From positions 2,195,572 through 2,259,571 of the forward strand of contig NC_017167.1 of NCBI RefSeq assembly GCF_000219875.1: a DNA stretch of 64,000 nucleotides, read 5' to 3'. The position numbers were made by a program, and so were the translations under genes. The notes below the pieces were generated by a model. It was not told where the DNA came from and made no database searches. It saw only the letters and a list, made by a program, of their open reading frames with translations. Positions 53,584 through 61,736 of the stretch are shown one piece after another. Source of the DNA: Alicyclobacillus acidocaldarius subsp. acidocaldarius Tc-4-1. GTDB lineage: Bacteria > Bacillota > Bacilli > Alicyclobacillales > Alicyclobacillaceae. Every line of letters starts with the position of its first letter. The first letter of the stretch is position 1.

Positions 53584-54477
53584 TCAGACGTGGGCTGCTT
53601 CAATTCGCACACCGTCCGTGCGTACAATTTCCTGGAACGCCGCATGCACCCGCTTCGTCACCGGCCCCGGAACGCCTTGACCAACGGCGCGGCGGTCCAC
53701 CTCGACCACCGGGACAATCTCCGCCGCTGTCCCTGTGAGAAACACCTCGTCCGCCACGTACACGTCGTGCTGGGTGAACGGCTCTTGCCGCACCTCAAGG
53801 CCGAGTGAAGGGGCCAAATCCATCACCGCTTGGCGCGTGATGCCCTCGAGCGCCCCGAGATAGGCCGGAGGAGTAATGAGAACGCCATCGCGCACGATGA
53901 AGATGTTCTCGCCGGAACCCTCTACCACATAGCCCTCGTTGTTGAGGACAATCGCTTCATTGGCACCCGCATGAATCGCTTCCATTTTAATGAGTATATT
54001 GTTGAGATAGTTGAGTGACTTGATCTTCGGATTGAGCATGTCGCCCCGCGTGCGCCGCGTGGCAGCCGTGATGGCGCGGATGCCCTGCTCGTACAGCGCC
54101 TTCGGAAACATCGAGAGCTGTTCCGCGATGATGAACACGCGGGCCTTCGCGCAGTTGTATGGATTCAGCCCCAGGTCCCCGCTGCCGCGCGTGACCACGA
54201 GACGGATGTACGCCGAAGACAGATGATTGCGCCGAACGGTCTCGCATACGAGCTCTGTCAATTCGTCCTGCGTATACGGAATCTCGAGAAGAATAGACTT
54301 GGCCGAACGATAAAGTCGTTCGATGTGCGGTTTGAGGCGGAATACATTTCCGTCATATGCGCGGATTCCTTCGAAGACGCCATCGCCGTAAAGGAGGCCG
54401 TGATCGAACACCGACACGCTGGCTGCGTCGCTGGAGATAAAATCGCCGTCGAGAAAAACCTGTGATGCCACGTCCAA
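53584..54477 (-). CDS. ilvE: Branched-chain amino-acid aminotransferase
   Basis: 297 residues, class IV PLP enzyme. Lys for PLP in NPKIKSLNYLNNIL, plus FDHGLLYGDGVFEGIRAYDG at the N-terminus and NEGYVVEGSGENIFIV and FLTGTAAEIVPV near the end. Performs the last transamination to Val, Leu and Ile. TTG start at 54477 behind GAGAGGGG. First gene of the operon. After the TGA the same frame stays open for another 28 codons to TAA at 53497. Confidence 0.95.
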   Translation of the reverse strand: MDVASQVFLDGDFISSDAASVSVFDHGLLYGDGVFEGIRAYDGNVFRLKPHIERLYRSAKSILLEIPYTQDELTELVCETVRRNHLSSAYIRLVVTRGSGDLGLNPYNCAKARVFIIAEQLSMFPKALYEQGIRAITAATRRTRGDMLNPKIKSLNYLNNILIKMEAIHAGANEAIVLNNEGYVVEGSGENIFIVRDGVLITPPAYLGALEGITRQAVMDLAPSLGLEVRQEPFTQHDVYVADEVFLTGTAAEIVPVVEVDRRAVGQGVPGPVTKRVHAAFQEIVRTDGVRIEAAHV

Positions 54478-54527
54478 CGCCCCTCTCTCGCCCCATCGGC
54501 GAGTTTCTCTCTCGCGTGTCCTCGTCG

Positions 54528-54595
54528 GTTGGCAAAGATCGATTGACGAAATATTCCGTCAAAATGAGACCGCCAACTCAAGTGCCTGAAGCACT
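54528..54595 (-). promoter_or_regulatory. Structured leader of the ilv-leu operon with a 20-base palindrome
   Basis: In transcription order: hairpin CGAGTGC/GCACTTG around TTCAG (54579-54597), then GTTGGC/GCCAAC (54572-54577 with 54528-54533) enclosing the palindrome TTGACGGAATATTTCGTCAA (54543-54562). No T-box sequence and no intrinsic terminator is present. The palindrome could act as RNA hairpin or as a DNA operator about 60-80 bases downstream of the start site. Confidence 0.5.
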
Positions 54596-54629
54596 CGAAT
54601 TGTCACGCGAATTGGATGACTTGCTCGTC

Positions 54630-54658
54630 ATTGTAGTACGCTCGGCCCCGGCTGTCAA
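54630..54658 (-). promoter_or_regulatory. Promoter of the ilv-leu operon
   Basis: TTGACA (RC of 54653-54658), 17-base spacer, TACAAT (RC of 54630-54635). Near-consensus; leader of about 146 bases to ilvE. Confidence 0.88.
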
Positions 54659-54739
54659 TTGCCGAACGCCTCTCCAAATGAATGAAACCGCTTGCACATC
54701 GATTTTGAAAAGGCTTGATTGTTCCCAGCCCGGTGGAGG

Positions 54740-54764
54740 AAAAAGCGGGTGTCCAAGCACCCGC
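54740..54764 (-). terminator. Terminator after hom
   Basis: GCGGGTG, loop CTTGGA, CACCCGC, then TTTTT on the minus strand, abutting the hom stop codon. It separates hom from the ilv promoter. Confidence 0.9.
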
Positions 54765-56054
54765 TCACTCGTTGACCGGCTCGACCGGCATGACTGCTTC
54801 CACCGCGATATTCGGCATCGAACGAAGCCGTGTGGCCACCTCGTGCGCAAGCTTACCCGGGATCTCGTGGGACACGATGACAATCTCGGCCTGTCCGCCC
54901 GCCACACGCTTCTGCAAGACCGTCTCCATGCTCACCCGCAGTTCCCCAAACAGGTGCGCCACTTGCGCAAAGACGCCGGGCTGATCGGCTGCCATGAGCC
55001 GGAAGTAGAACTTGTAGAGATCGTCCTCGAAGTCGACCACCGGCTTGCGGCTTCCCGCGAGCGCGTACGGCCAACTCGTCACGACGCCCAGTTTGAGGTT
55101 GCGCACGAGCGCGATGATATCGCCGACCACGGCGCTCGCCGTGGGCATTCGACCGGCGCCGCGGCCGAAAAACATGAGATCTCCCGCGGCGTCCCCGCGA
55201 ACGAACAGGGCGTTGAAGGCGTCCGAGACGTGAGCCAGAGGATGGCTCTTGGGAATGAGCGTCGGACGCACGGACAACGACAGCCGTCCATTGCGATCCC
55301 GACCGTCGGCCAGCAGCTTGATGACATATCCGGCCTCATCCGCATATCGCACGTCGCTGGCCGTCACATGTCGAATTCCTTCGACGCGGACGTCCGACAA
55401 ATGCACCTCGGTGTGAAACGCAATGGAAGCCAGAATGACGAGCTTTCGCGCGGCGTCGAGGCCGTCGACGTCGCTCGACGGATCCGCCTCTGCGTAGCCC
55501 AGCTCCTGCGCGAGGGCCAGCGCCTCGTCGAAGTCAAGACCCTCTTCCGTCATCTTGGACAAAATGAAATTGGTGGTTCCATTGATGATGCCTTTGAGAT
55601 CCGTGACCTCGTTTGCGGTGAGGTTCTCCTGCAGCGGCCCCAGGAGGGGTATGGCGCCGCCCACCGACGCCTCAAACAGAATGCTGACCCCATTCGCCGC
55701 GGCTGTCTGGAGAATCTCCGGGCCGTGAAGCGCGATGAGATCCTTGTTCGCCGTGACGACATGCTTTTTGCGCGCCAAAGCCTCAAGAATGTAGGTGCGC
55801 GCAGGCTCAATACCTCCGATGGTCTCCACGACAATTTGGATGTCGGGATCACCCAGGATGTCCTCGGCGGACGTCGTGAGTTGTTCGTGTTCAAAGTGCA
55901 CGCCGCGGTCCTTATGAAGATCGCGCACGAGGATCTTCTGAATCACAGGGCGCAAACCGGTCATGTTGGCGACGCGGTCCGCCCTTCTGCGCACCAGCGA
56001 TACCACGCCTGCGCCTACGGTGCCACATCCCAAGAGGCCGATGGGTATCTGCAT
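54765..56054 (-). CDS. hom: Homoserine dehydrogenase
   Basis: 429 residues. N-terminal Rossmann motif IGLLGCGTVGAGVV, VTANKDLIALHG, catalytic domain with GIINGTTNFILSKM and EADPSSDVDGLDAARKL, and a C-terminal ACT domain (about 350-425, FRLMAADQPGVFAQVAHLFG) for threonine feedback. Reduces aspartate semialdehyde to homoserine. ATG at 56054; the upstream frame crosses the leader. Monocistronic between its own promoter and terminator. Confidence 0.95.
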   Translation of the reverse strand: MQIPIGLLGCGTVGAGVVSLVRRRADRVANMTGLRPVIQKILVRDLHKDRGVHFEHEQLTTSAEDILGDPDIQIVVETIGGIEPARTYILEALARKKHVVTANKDLIALHGPEILQTAAANGVSILFEASVGGAIPLLGPLQENLTANEVTDLKGIINGTTNFILSKMTEEGLDFDEALALAQELGYAEADPSSDVDGLDAARKLVILASIAFHTEVHLSDVRVEGIRHVTASDVRYADEAGYVIKLLADGRDRNGRLSLSVRPTLIPKSHPLAHVSDAFNALFVRGDAAGDLMFFGRGAGRMPTASAVVGDIIALVRNLKLGVVTSWPYALAGSRKPVVDFEDDLYKFYFRLMAADQPGVFAQVAHLFGELRVSMETVLQKRVAGGQAEIVIVSHEIPGKLAHEVATRLRSMPNIAVEAVMPVEPVNE

Positions 56055-56131
56055 CTGCCACGCATCCTCCCTGACTCTGTCGCCGGTGCCCCCAGAGGAG
56101 CCTCGCCTGACGTTTCTGGACATTTTGCTCC

Positions 56132-56161
56132 TTTATACCGTCTCTCTCGACGACGTGTCAA
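56132..56161 (-). promoter_or_regulatory. Promoter of hom
   Basis: TTGACA (RC of 56156-56161), 18-base spacer, TATAAA (RC of 56132-56137). The -35 box contains the stop codon of the PfkB kinase gene. Confidence 0.75.
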
Positions 56162-57120
56162 GCAGGCATATGTTCCAAAATGTCGGAAAGGGTCGGAAGG
56201 GCGTCGATGGCGCCACGGCGAGAGGCCGTCAGTGCGCCCGCGACATTGGCAAAATGAAGCGCGGAAAGCCAGAACGCATCGTCCTGGAGGCGCTTTCGGA
56301 CCGCCTCGGGATCCGCGTCGTTTGTCATTTGGTAGAGGAGAGCACCAAAGAACGCGTCGCCCGCGGCGGTCGTGTCCACGGCCTGGACGGGAATGGAAGG
56401 GATATGGCGGCATTCGCCTTGGATGACCGCGAGGGACCCGGCCCGGCCGAGGGTACCCAAGAACCGCGTTCCGGGAAACGCGTGGGTCAACTCAAGGAGA
56501 GCTTCTTCCGGGTTGTGTCGTCCGGTGAGCAAGCGCAGTTCTTCCTCTGAGCATTTCACCACATCCGCGAGGCCAATGACGCGGAGCGACTGCTCCACCG
56601 CTTCGCGAGGGTCCGGCCACAGGGCAGGACGGTAATTCACATCGAAGGTCACCACGCGATGGGAATGGCGGGCGAGATCGAGCGCATGGTGGGCAGCGGA
56701 ACGGGCAGGTTCGTCAGAAAGCGCGAGCGATCCGAGGTGCACCAATTTCGTCTGCTCGAACCACTCGGACTGCAGATGTTCGGGCCGAAGCTTAGTGTCT
56801 GCGCCTGGATGGCGATCGAACGAAAACGAGCGCTCGCCGTCTGGTGCGATGTGAACAAACGCCAGCGTAGTCCGGGTCCCAACGCGTACCACGCCACTGT
56901 CGTCGATGCCGACGGCCTTGAGCACGCGGCAAACGAAGTCGCCGAACGCATCGTCTCCCACGCCTGCCACCATTCTGCATCGACCACCGAGCTTCGCCAC
57001 GGCCGCGAGCACGTTCGCGGGCGCGCCGCCTGCCGAGCCGAACATCTGCGGTACGTCTGTCGACGTCACCACGCTAAAGTCAATCAACACTTCACCAATG
57101 GCCAATACGTCGTACATCAC
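56158..57120 (-). CDS. PfkB-family sugar kinase, probably fructokinase
   Basis: 320 residues, ribokinase fold. N-terminal GSAGGAPANVLAAVAKLGG and the catalytic signature DTTAAGDAFFGALL with base Asp are clear. Length and pattern fit ScrK-type fructokinases; 2-keto-3-deoxygluconate kinase is the main alternative. Last gene of the LacI-SBP-permease operon, so it likely phosphorylates the imported sugar (or its hydrolysis product). ATG 37 bases or so after the permease stop. Confidence 0.88.
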   Translation of the reverse strand: MMYDVLAIGEVLIDFSVVTSTDVPQMFGSAGGAPANVLAAVAKLGGRCRMVAGVGDDAFGDFVCRVLKAVGIDDSGVVRVGTRTTLAFVHIAPDGERSFSFDRHPGADTKLRPEHLQSEWFEQTKLVHLGSLALSDEPARSAAHHALDLARHSHRVVTFDVNYRPALWPDPREAVEQSLRVIGLADVVKCSEEELRLLTGRHNPEEALLELTHAFPGTRFLGTLGRAGSLAVIQGECRHIPSIPVQAVDTTAAGDAFFGALLYQMTNDADPEAVRKRLQDDAFWLSALHFANVAGALTASRRGAIDALPTLSDILEHMPA

Positions 57121-57159
57121 GGGCCCTCCATCGCCTTCATGGATATAGACAGGGCCAAC

Positions 57160-57991
57160 TTAGCCTTTGACCGCGCCCTGCGTCAACCCCGAGACAATCC
57201 AGCGGCGGAAGATGACCACGAGAATGACGATGGGAACAATCGACACGACGGAACCCGCGAAGATGGTGCCGTACGGAACCGTGTACTGCCCGCTGAATAG
57301 CGCAATCCCAACCGGAATGGTGCGCATAGTGTTGTCAGGGTTGAACACGAGCGCCATGAAAAACTCCGTCCAGCAGGCGACGAACGTGAACACCGCTGCC
57401 GTAAAGAGCCCCGGCGTGGTGAGCGGCAGGAAGATGCGCCAATACGACATGAACACCGATGCTCCGTCCATCTTGGCCGCTTCAAACAAGGCGCCTGGCA
57501 CCTGCAGAAAGTAGTTGCGGAGAATCCAAATGGCGAATGGCAAGTTGAACGCTGTGTAGGGGATGACGAGCGCCTGATAGGAATCGAGCCATCCCACGTC
57601 TCGCAACAACATGTACAGCGGCGTAATGACGACGAGCGGAGGAAATACTGAGATGATGAGCAGAAAGATGAGCATCGGCTGCTTCCCTTTCATGGGAAGC
57701 CGAGCAATGGCAAAGCCCGCCATGGATCCGAACAGAAGCACGAAGAACGTCGATGTGATGGAGACAATCACGCTGTTCAGGATGTACCGTCCAAAGTGAA
57801 ATTGGCCGAATGCCTCTTCATAATGAGCAAGCGTCCAGTGATGCGGGAAGTACGCTGGCGGGTAAGCGCTGATGTCGGAATTGGGGCTCGAACGACGTCA
57901 CAAACATCCAATAGAATGGGAGCAGGATCACCACGAGAAAGAATATGAGCACGACATAGCCGATGACGCGCTGATACAATGGCTTTCTCAT
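57160..57991 (-). pseudogene. MalG-type sugar ABC permease interrupted by a single-base frameshift
   Basis: Starting at ATG 57991 (behind GGAGGAAGCGCA) the frame reads MRKPLYQRVIGYVVLIFFLV and on to TSFEP, the first helix of a MalG-type permease. It then leaves frame at a run of four bases (57883-57886). In the next frame the protein continues SDISAYPPAYFPHHWTLAHY and EEAFGQFHFGRYILNSVIVS to a normal C-terminus at 57160, including the EAA loop EAAKMDGASVFMSYWRIFLP. Removing one base gives an intact gene of about 276 codons. Real mutation or sequencing error. Confidence 0.8.
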
Positions 57992-58935
57992 TGCGCTTCC
58001 TCCCCGACCATCCCACGAAAAGCAGACAGGAAAATTAGACAAGCCCCTAAAATGAGGATTACTGTGCTGACGGCGACAGCTGCTCCCAAGCCAAAGTGCA
58101 GGTTCGTGAATAGCGTTTCCTCACCCAGCATGGCGAGCGACGTGGTCGCCGAACCTGGGCCACCCTGCGTGAGCACGAACGGCAGGTCGAAGATGCCGAA
58201 AGCTTGCAGAATCCGAAACAGCCCTGCAATGGCAATGCTGCCGCGCAATTGGGGAAGCGTTACATTCCAGAAGATTTGCCATCCATTTGCGCCGTCGATG
58301 CGCGCCGCCTCGTAGTAGTCTTTTGGGATCATCTGCAACCCGCTCAATAGGATGATGACGACAAACGGCGTGGTCTTCCAAATATCCGCCGCCATGAGGG
58401 CGATCACAGCCGTCACTGGCTCACCGGTCCAGTTGACAGGGCTGTGGATCACACCGAGACCCTGAAGGATGGCGTTCAGCACACCATAGACGCCGTTGTA
58501 GATGTAACCCCACATCTCGGCGGAAATGACCGTGATGAGCGACCATGGAATGAGCATCACCACGACTGAAACGCTCTTGAGTTTCTCCACGTTCTGGATG
58601 GCAAGCGCAATGAGCAGCCCCAAAAACAGTTCGATGGCCACAGTGACAATGGCGTAATACACAGTGAACCACACACTGTGCCAGAACAGCGGGGCGGAAT
58701 ACACATCCACGTAGTTTTGAATTCCATTGAACGTGAACTGAAATCCGTTCTCCGTCAATTGAATGTTATTGAAGCTCATCCACACGGAATAGAGGATGGG
58801 GAAAATGGTCACGGCCAGGATGACAATGCCGGCAGGGGTCAACATCCCAAAGCCCGCGCGAACGTCGTGGCGAACGACGCTCGCTCGCCTGCCATCGGTT
58901 TGAAACGATGCATGTCCTTCCATCGCCTTTGACAT
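57988..58935 (-). CDS. MalF-type sugar ABC transporter permease
   Basis: 315 residues, six membrane helices. EAA loop EAARIDGANGWQIFWNVTLP contacts the ATPase. Imports a sugar together with the MalG-type partner; no ATPase is encoded in the operon, so a shared MsmK/UgpC-type ATPase elsewhere is expected. ATG at 58935 follows GGAGGCGAGCGCGC; stop overlaps the next ATG (ATGA). Confidence 0.92.
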   Translation of the reverse strand: MSKAMEGHASFQTDGRRASVVRHDVRAGFGMLTPAGIVILAVTIFPILYSVWMSFNNIQLTENGFQFTFNGIQNYVDVYSAPLFWHSVWFTVYYAIVTVAIELFLGLLIALAIQNVEKLKSVSVVVMLIPWSLITVISAEMWGYIYNGVYGVLNAILQGLGVIHSPVNWTGEPVTAVIALMAADIWKTTPFVVIILLSGLQMIPKDYYEAARIDGANGWQIFWNVTLPQLRGSIAIAGLFRILQAFGIFDLPFVLTQGGPGSATTSLAMLGEETLFTNLHFGLGAAVAVSTVILILGACLIFLSAFRGMVGEEAQ

Positions 58936-58994
58936 GCGCGCTCGCCTCCCTTCTCCTTCACTTGCGAGCATCGTAGACACAGAGGTACGAAATG

Positions 58995-59015
58995 GGCGGG
59001 CGGCAACCGCCCGCC
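58995..59015 (-). terminator. Intercistronic hairpin between binding protein and permease genes
   Basis: GGCGGGCGG, TTG, CCGCCCGCC with no T-run. A common arrangement that leaves more message for the binding protein than for the permeases. Confidence 0.6.
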
Positions 59016-59023
59016 TTGTGTCA

Positions 59024-60424
59024 TCAGAGACCGCCCGAACCGCTGCCGCTCAGAGCCTGCTGAATTTGCTGGTTCGCGTTCTTCAGCGCCTGCGCTACAG
59101 ACACACTGCCAGCCAGCGCCGCGTTGACGTTGTCGTAAATGGCCTTGGAGACCGCCGGATAGTTCGGTGTCTGCGCCGGCCGCGAGACGAACTTCACCTG
59201 TGGCAACAGGGCGAACACCGGGCTGTACTTGGCGAGCGACGGGCTGTCCGCCACAGCCTTGATGGTGGGCATCTCCGAGTTGGCCGCCAGAATTTCCTGA
59301 GCCTGCGGGCTCGTCATCCAGTCAATGAACTGAAGGGCGGCTGCCAGATTCTTCGTGTGCGGGTTGAGGTACAGGTCCCAGCCACCGACCGTGCTGTAGC
59401 CGCTCGAGCCGTGTCCAGCAAATGTCGGAAGAGGCGCTACGCCGACCTTGCCCACGACCTTCGAGCTCTGCGGATTCTGGGAATCCGACCACGCGTAGGA
59501 CCAGTTGCGCAGGAACACGGCATTCCCTTGCGTGAACACATTCTCAGACTGGGGCTCCTGGAACGTGTCCACCGATTGGGGCGTGACACCGGACGTGATG
59601 AGCCCTCGCATGAACGAGAGTGCCTGTTTCGCAGCCGCTGTGTTCAGCGTAGCTTTGCCGTTCGTCAGCACGCTGCCGCCTGCATCCGCCAGGTACTCGT
59701 CGAAGTCGCAGGTGAGCCCCTCGTAATCAGCGCCCTGCCAGACGAACCCATACCTCGCTCCACCGTGCTTCACGATGTAAGAAGCCTCCGTTTGCAGTTG
59801 CTGCCACGTCTTCGGCACGGGCAGATGATACTTGGCCAACAGGTCCTTGCGGTAATAAAGGAATGCTGTATCGGCAAACAGCGGCGCCGCGTAGACCTTT
59901 CCGTTATACGTGGCTCCTGCCACCAAGCCGTTCGAAAAGCGCGTCCAGAAGGACGTGGGCAGATAATCCGAGAGCGGCGCCGCCAACTGATTGTGGGCAA
60001 ACTGAGCGGGCCAGATCACGTCGCCCATGTAGACGTCTGGCGTGGAAGATCCGCCGCTGATGGAAGCCGTCAGGTCGGCGCGGTTGGTGTCGGTGTTCGA
60101 GGGCTGAACCTGCAACTTCACTTTGATCTTGGGGTATTTCTTTTCAAACGCCGAGACCAACTCGCTGGCGGTGGGGCCAGTGGTGAATGACTCCGCCCAG
60201 ACAATCGTGCCCGAGGCGTTCTTATAGTTCACAAGGTGGGTCGGCTTCGCGATCCGCACCCCGGCCACGCTCACCGTGCTGGCGGACGACGCCGCAGTGG
60301 ATGCGCTTCCATTCGTGTTGGCCTGGGACGCCGTGTTGTTTGGCTGTCCGCATCCAACGACCAGTGCCGCGGCTGCCGAGCTCGCGAGCGCGACGCTTGT
60401 CCAACGCTTGACCTTGCTCTTCAT
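59024..60424 (-). CDS. Sugar ABC transporter substrate-binding lipoprotein
   Basis: 466 residues, family 1 binding protein. Signal sequence with lipobox VVGC (Cys near 25), a Ser/Thr/Ala-rich linker to about residue 55, then the two-lobe domain with GTIVWAESFTTGPTASELVS and PDVYMGDVIWPAQFA. Captures the sugar outside the cell. ATG at 60424 with GGGGG upstream; GTG 60430 possible. Between lacI and the permease genes. Confidence 0.92.
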   Translation of the reverse strand: MKSKVKRWTSVALASSAAAALVVGCGQPNNTASQANTNGSASTAASSASTVSVAGVRIAKPTHLVNYKNASGTIVWAESFTTGPTASELVSAFEKKYPKIKVKLQVQPSNTDTNRADLTASISGGSSTPDVYMGDVIWPAQFAHNQLAAPLSDYLPTSFWTRFSNGLVAGATYNGKVYAAPLFADTAFLYYRKDLLAKYHLPVPKTWQQLQTEASYIVKHGGARYGFVWQGADYEGLTCDFDEYLADAGGSVLTNGKATLNTAAAKQALSFMRGLITSGVTPQSVDTFQEPQSENVFTQGNAVFLRNWSYAWSDSQNPQSSKVVGKVGVAPLPTFAGHGSSGYSTVGGWDLYLNPHTKNLAAALQFIDWMTSPQAQEILAANSEMPTIKAVADSPSLAKYSPVFALLPQVKFVSRPAQTPNYPAVSKAIYDNVNAALAGSVSVAQALKNANQQIQQALSGSGSGGL

Positions 60425-60460
60425 CTGCACATACCCCCATTGTGTCTTAAAATCGATCCG

Positions 60461-61483
60461 TCAGGAAACGGAACGAACGGACTCGCGTTCTACTAGGCGA
60501 TGCGGCAACAAGTAATCCCCAATCTCAGAAGGTGACGGAGGCTGTGACGCCGCCCGAATCAACCATTTGACAGCTTCCTCACCGATTTCATGAAACGGCT
60601 GAGCGACCGTCGTAAGCCTCGGTGTCACCATGCGCGCGATGGGCAGATCGTCAAATCCCATGACAGAGATGTCATCTGGCACGCGATAGCCGTGATCGTT
60701 CAAACAGCGTATCGCGCCGAGCGCCATTTCATCCGACGCGGTGCACACCGCTGTGAAGGGCACGTCTCGGATCCGCTCCAGCAAGCGCTGCATGGCCTGA
60801 TAGCCGTCATCAAAACGATACTGCCCAAACTCCACGCGCGCCTCGCAATACTCGATTCCGAAATGGCGAAGCCCCTCCCGATACCCTTCCAAGCGCAACT
60901 CGCCAGTCCAGTCATCCCATATCTGTCCAGCGATCATCGCAATCTGCCGATGTCCTCTGGACACCAGGTACGCCACGACGTCGAACATGGCTCGCACTTC
61001 ATCGATGCGAAAGGCGGTGAGCGGCGTCTTCGCGGCGCTCTGCGTCAGCGTGAGGACGACAGGGATGTTGAGCCGCTGAAGAATGGGGTCGTAGTCCTCC
61101 GTCACCAGTTTGCTGGTGAAGATGATGCCCGACACCTGGTAGCCGCTGAGGATGGAGAAGCCCTCAAACGCCCGCTCGCGCGAATGCTCAGAGTCGTACA
61201 GCAAGACCTTCATGCCGTACTGTTGACTGGCACGATCAATGCCCTTGTAGAGCTCGTTGAAAAAGAAATCCGTGATGCCGGGCACGATGAGCCCCAGCGT
61301 GTCGCTTCTTCGCGCGGATAGTCCTCGAGCGATGGCGCTCGGCTGATACGACATCTCTTCCATCACCTTGCGAACGCGTTCGAGGGTCTCGGGATCGACC
61401 AGGTCCGGCCGATTCAGGGCGCGAGACACGGTCGCGGCAGACACCCCCGCCGCCTTGGCGACGTCGCGGATGGTCGCTCGCAA
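60461..61483 (-). CDS. LacI-family transcriptional regulator
   Basis: 340 residues. N-terminal HTH and hinge: TIRDVAKAAGVSAATVSRAL to YQPSAIARGLSARRS; then the periplasmic-binding-like effector domain (LGLIVPGITDFFFNELYKGI, VMGFDDLPIARMVTPRLTTV). First gene of the sugar uptake operon, so probably autoregulated and induced by the imported sugar. TTG start at 61483 behind GGAGGTGACGCAGC. Confidence 0.92.
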   Translation of the reverse strand: MRATIRDVAKAAGVSAATVSRALNRPDLVDPETLERVRKVMEEMSYQPSAIARGLSARRSDTLGLIVPGITDFFFNELYKGIDRASQQYGMKVLLYDSEHSRERAFEGFSILSGYQVSGIIFTSKLVTEDYDPILQRLNIPVVLTLTQSAAKTPLTAFRIDEVRAMFDVVAYLVSRGHRQIAMIAGQIWDDWTGELRLEGYREGLRHFGIEYCEARVEFGQYRFDDGYQAMQRLLERIRDVPFTAVCTASDEMALGAIRCLNDHGYRVPDDISVMGFDDLPIARMVTPRLTTVAQPFHEIGEEAVKWLIRAASQPPSPSEIGDYLLPHRLVERESVRSVS

Positions 61484-61543
61484 GCTGCGTCACCTCCTTG
61501 TGCAACAGTTTCATAAAACGGTTACACAAACTCGAACATCGTC

Positions 61544-61581
61544 ATCATACGAGAACACACGCGTCATGTCAACGCTTTCAA
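61544..61581 (-). promoter_or_regulatory. Promoter of the sugar operon overlapped by a cre/LacI-type site
   Basis: TTGACA (RC of 61567-61572), 17-base spacer, TATGAT (RC of 61544-61549). TTGAAAGCGTTGACA (RC of 61567-61581) fits the cre consensus and covers the -35 box; TGAAAACGATACA lies further upstream and TGTAACCGTTTTA lies downstream of the -10. One may be the operon repressor's operator, another a CcpA site. Confidence 0.72.
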
Positions 61582-61736
61582 TGTTGAAATGTATCGTTTT
61601 CATTCGGTGTCGCTTTGATGCAATCTCCTCGTCTCGAACCGAATGGCGTGGGACACGCGGTGTGGCTTCAAACATACTTTCATTGATGGTCAAAATGAGC
61701 TATCTTGAAATTATCCTTTCAAGGCAGGCGATCCGC
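61582..61736. other. Divergent intergenic region
   Basis: Separates the LacI operon (-) and the molybdate/tungstate genes (+). It holds the upstream LacI-like half of the control region. I could not pick a convincing promoter for the plus-strand genes; the T-rich stretch 61670-61720 is the best place for one. Confidence 0.5.

Noticed and set aside
54462-56426. 654-codon plus-strand frame opposite hom and the ilv promoter
   Set aside because: It spans a terminator, two promoters and parts of three real genes on the other strand.
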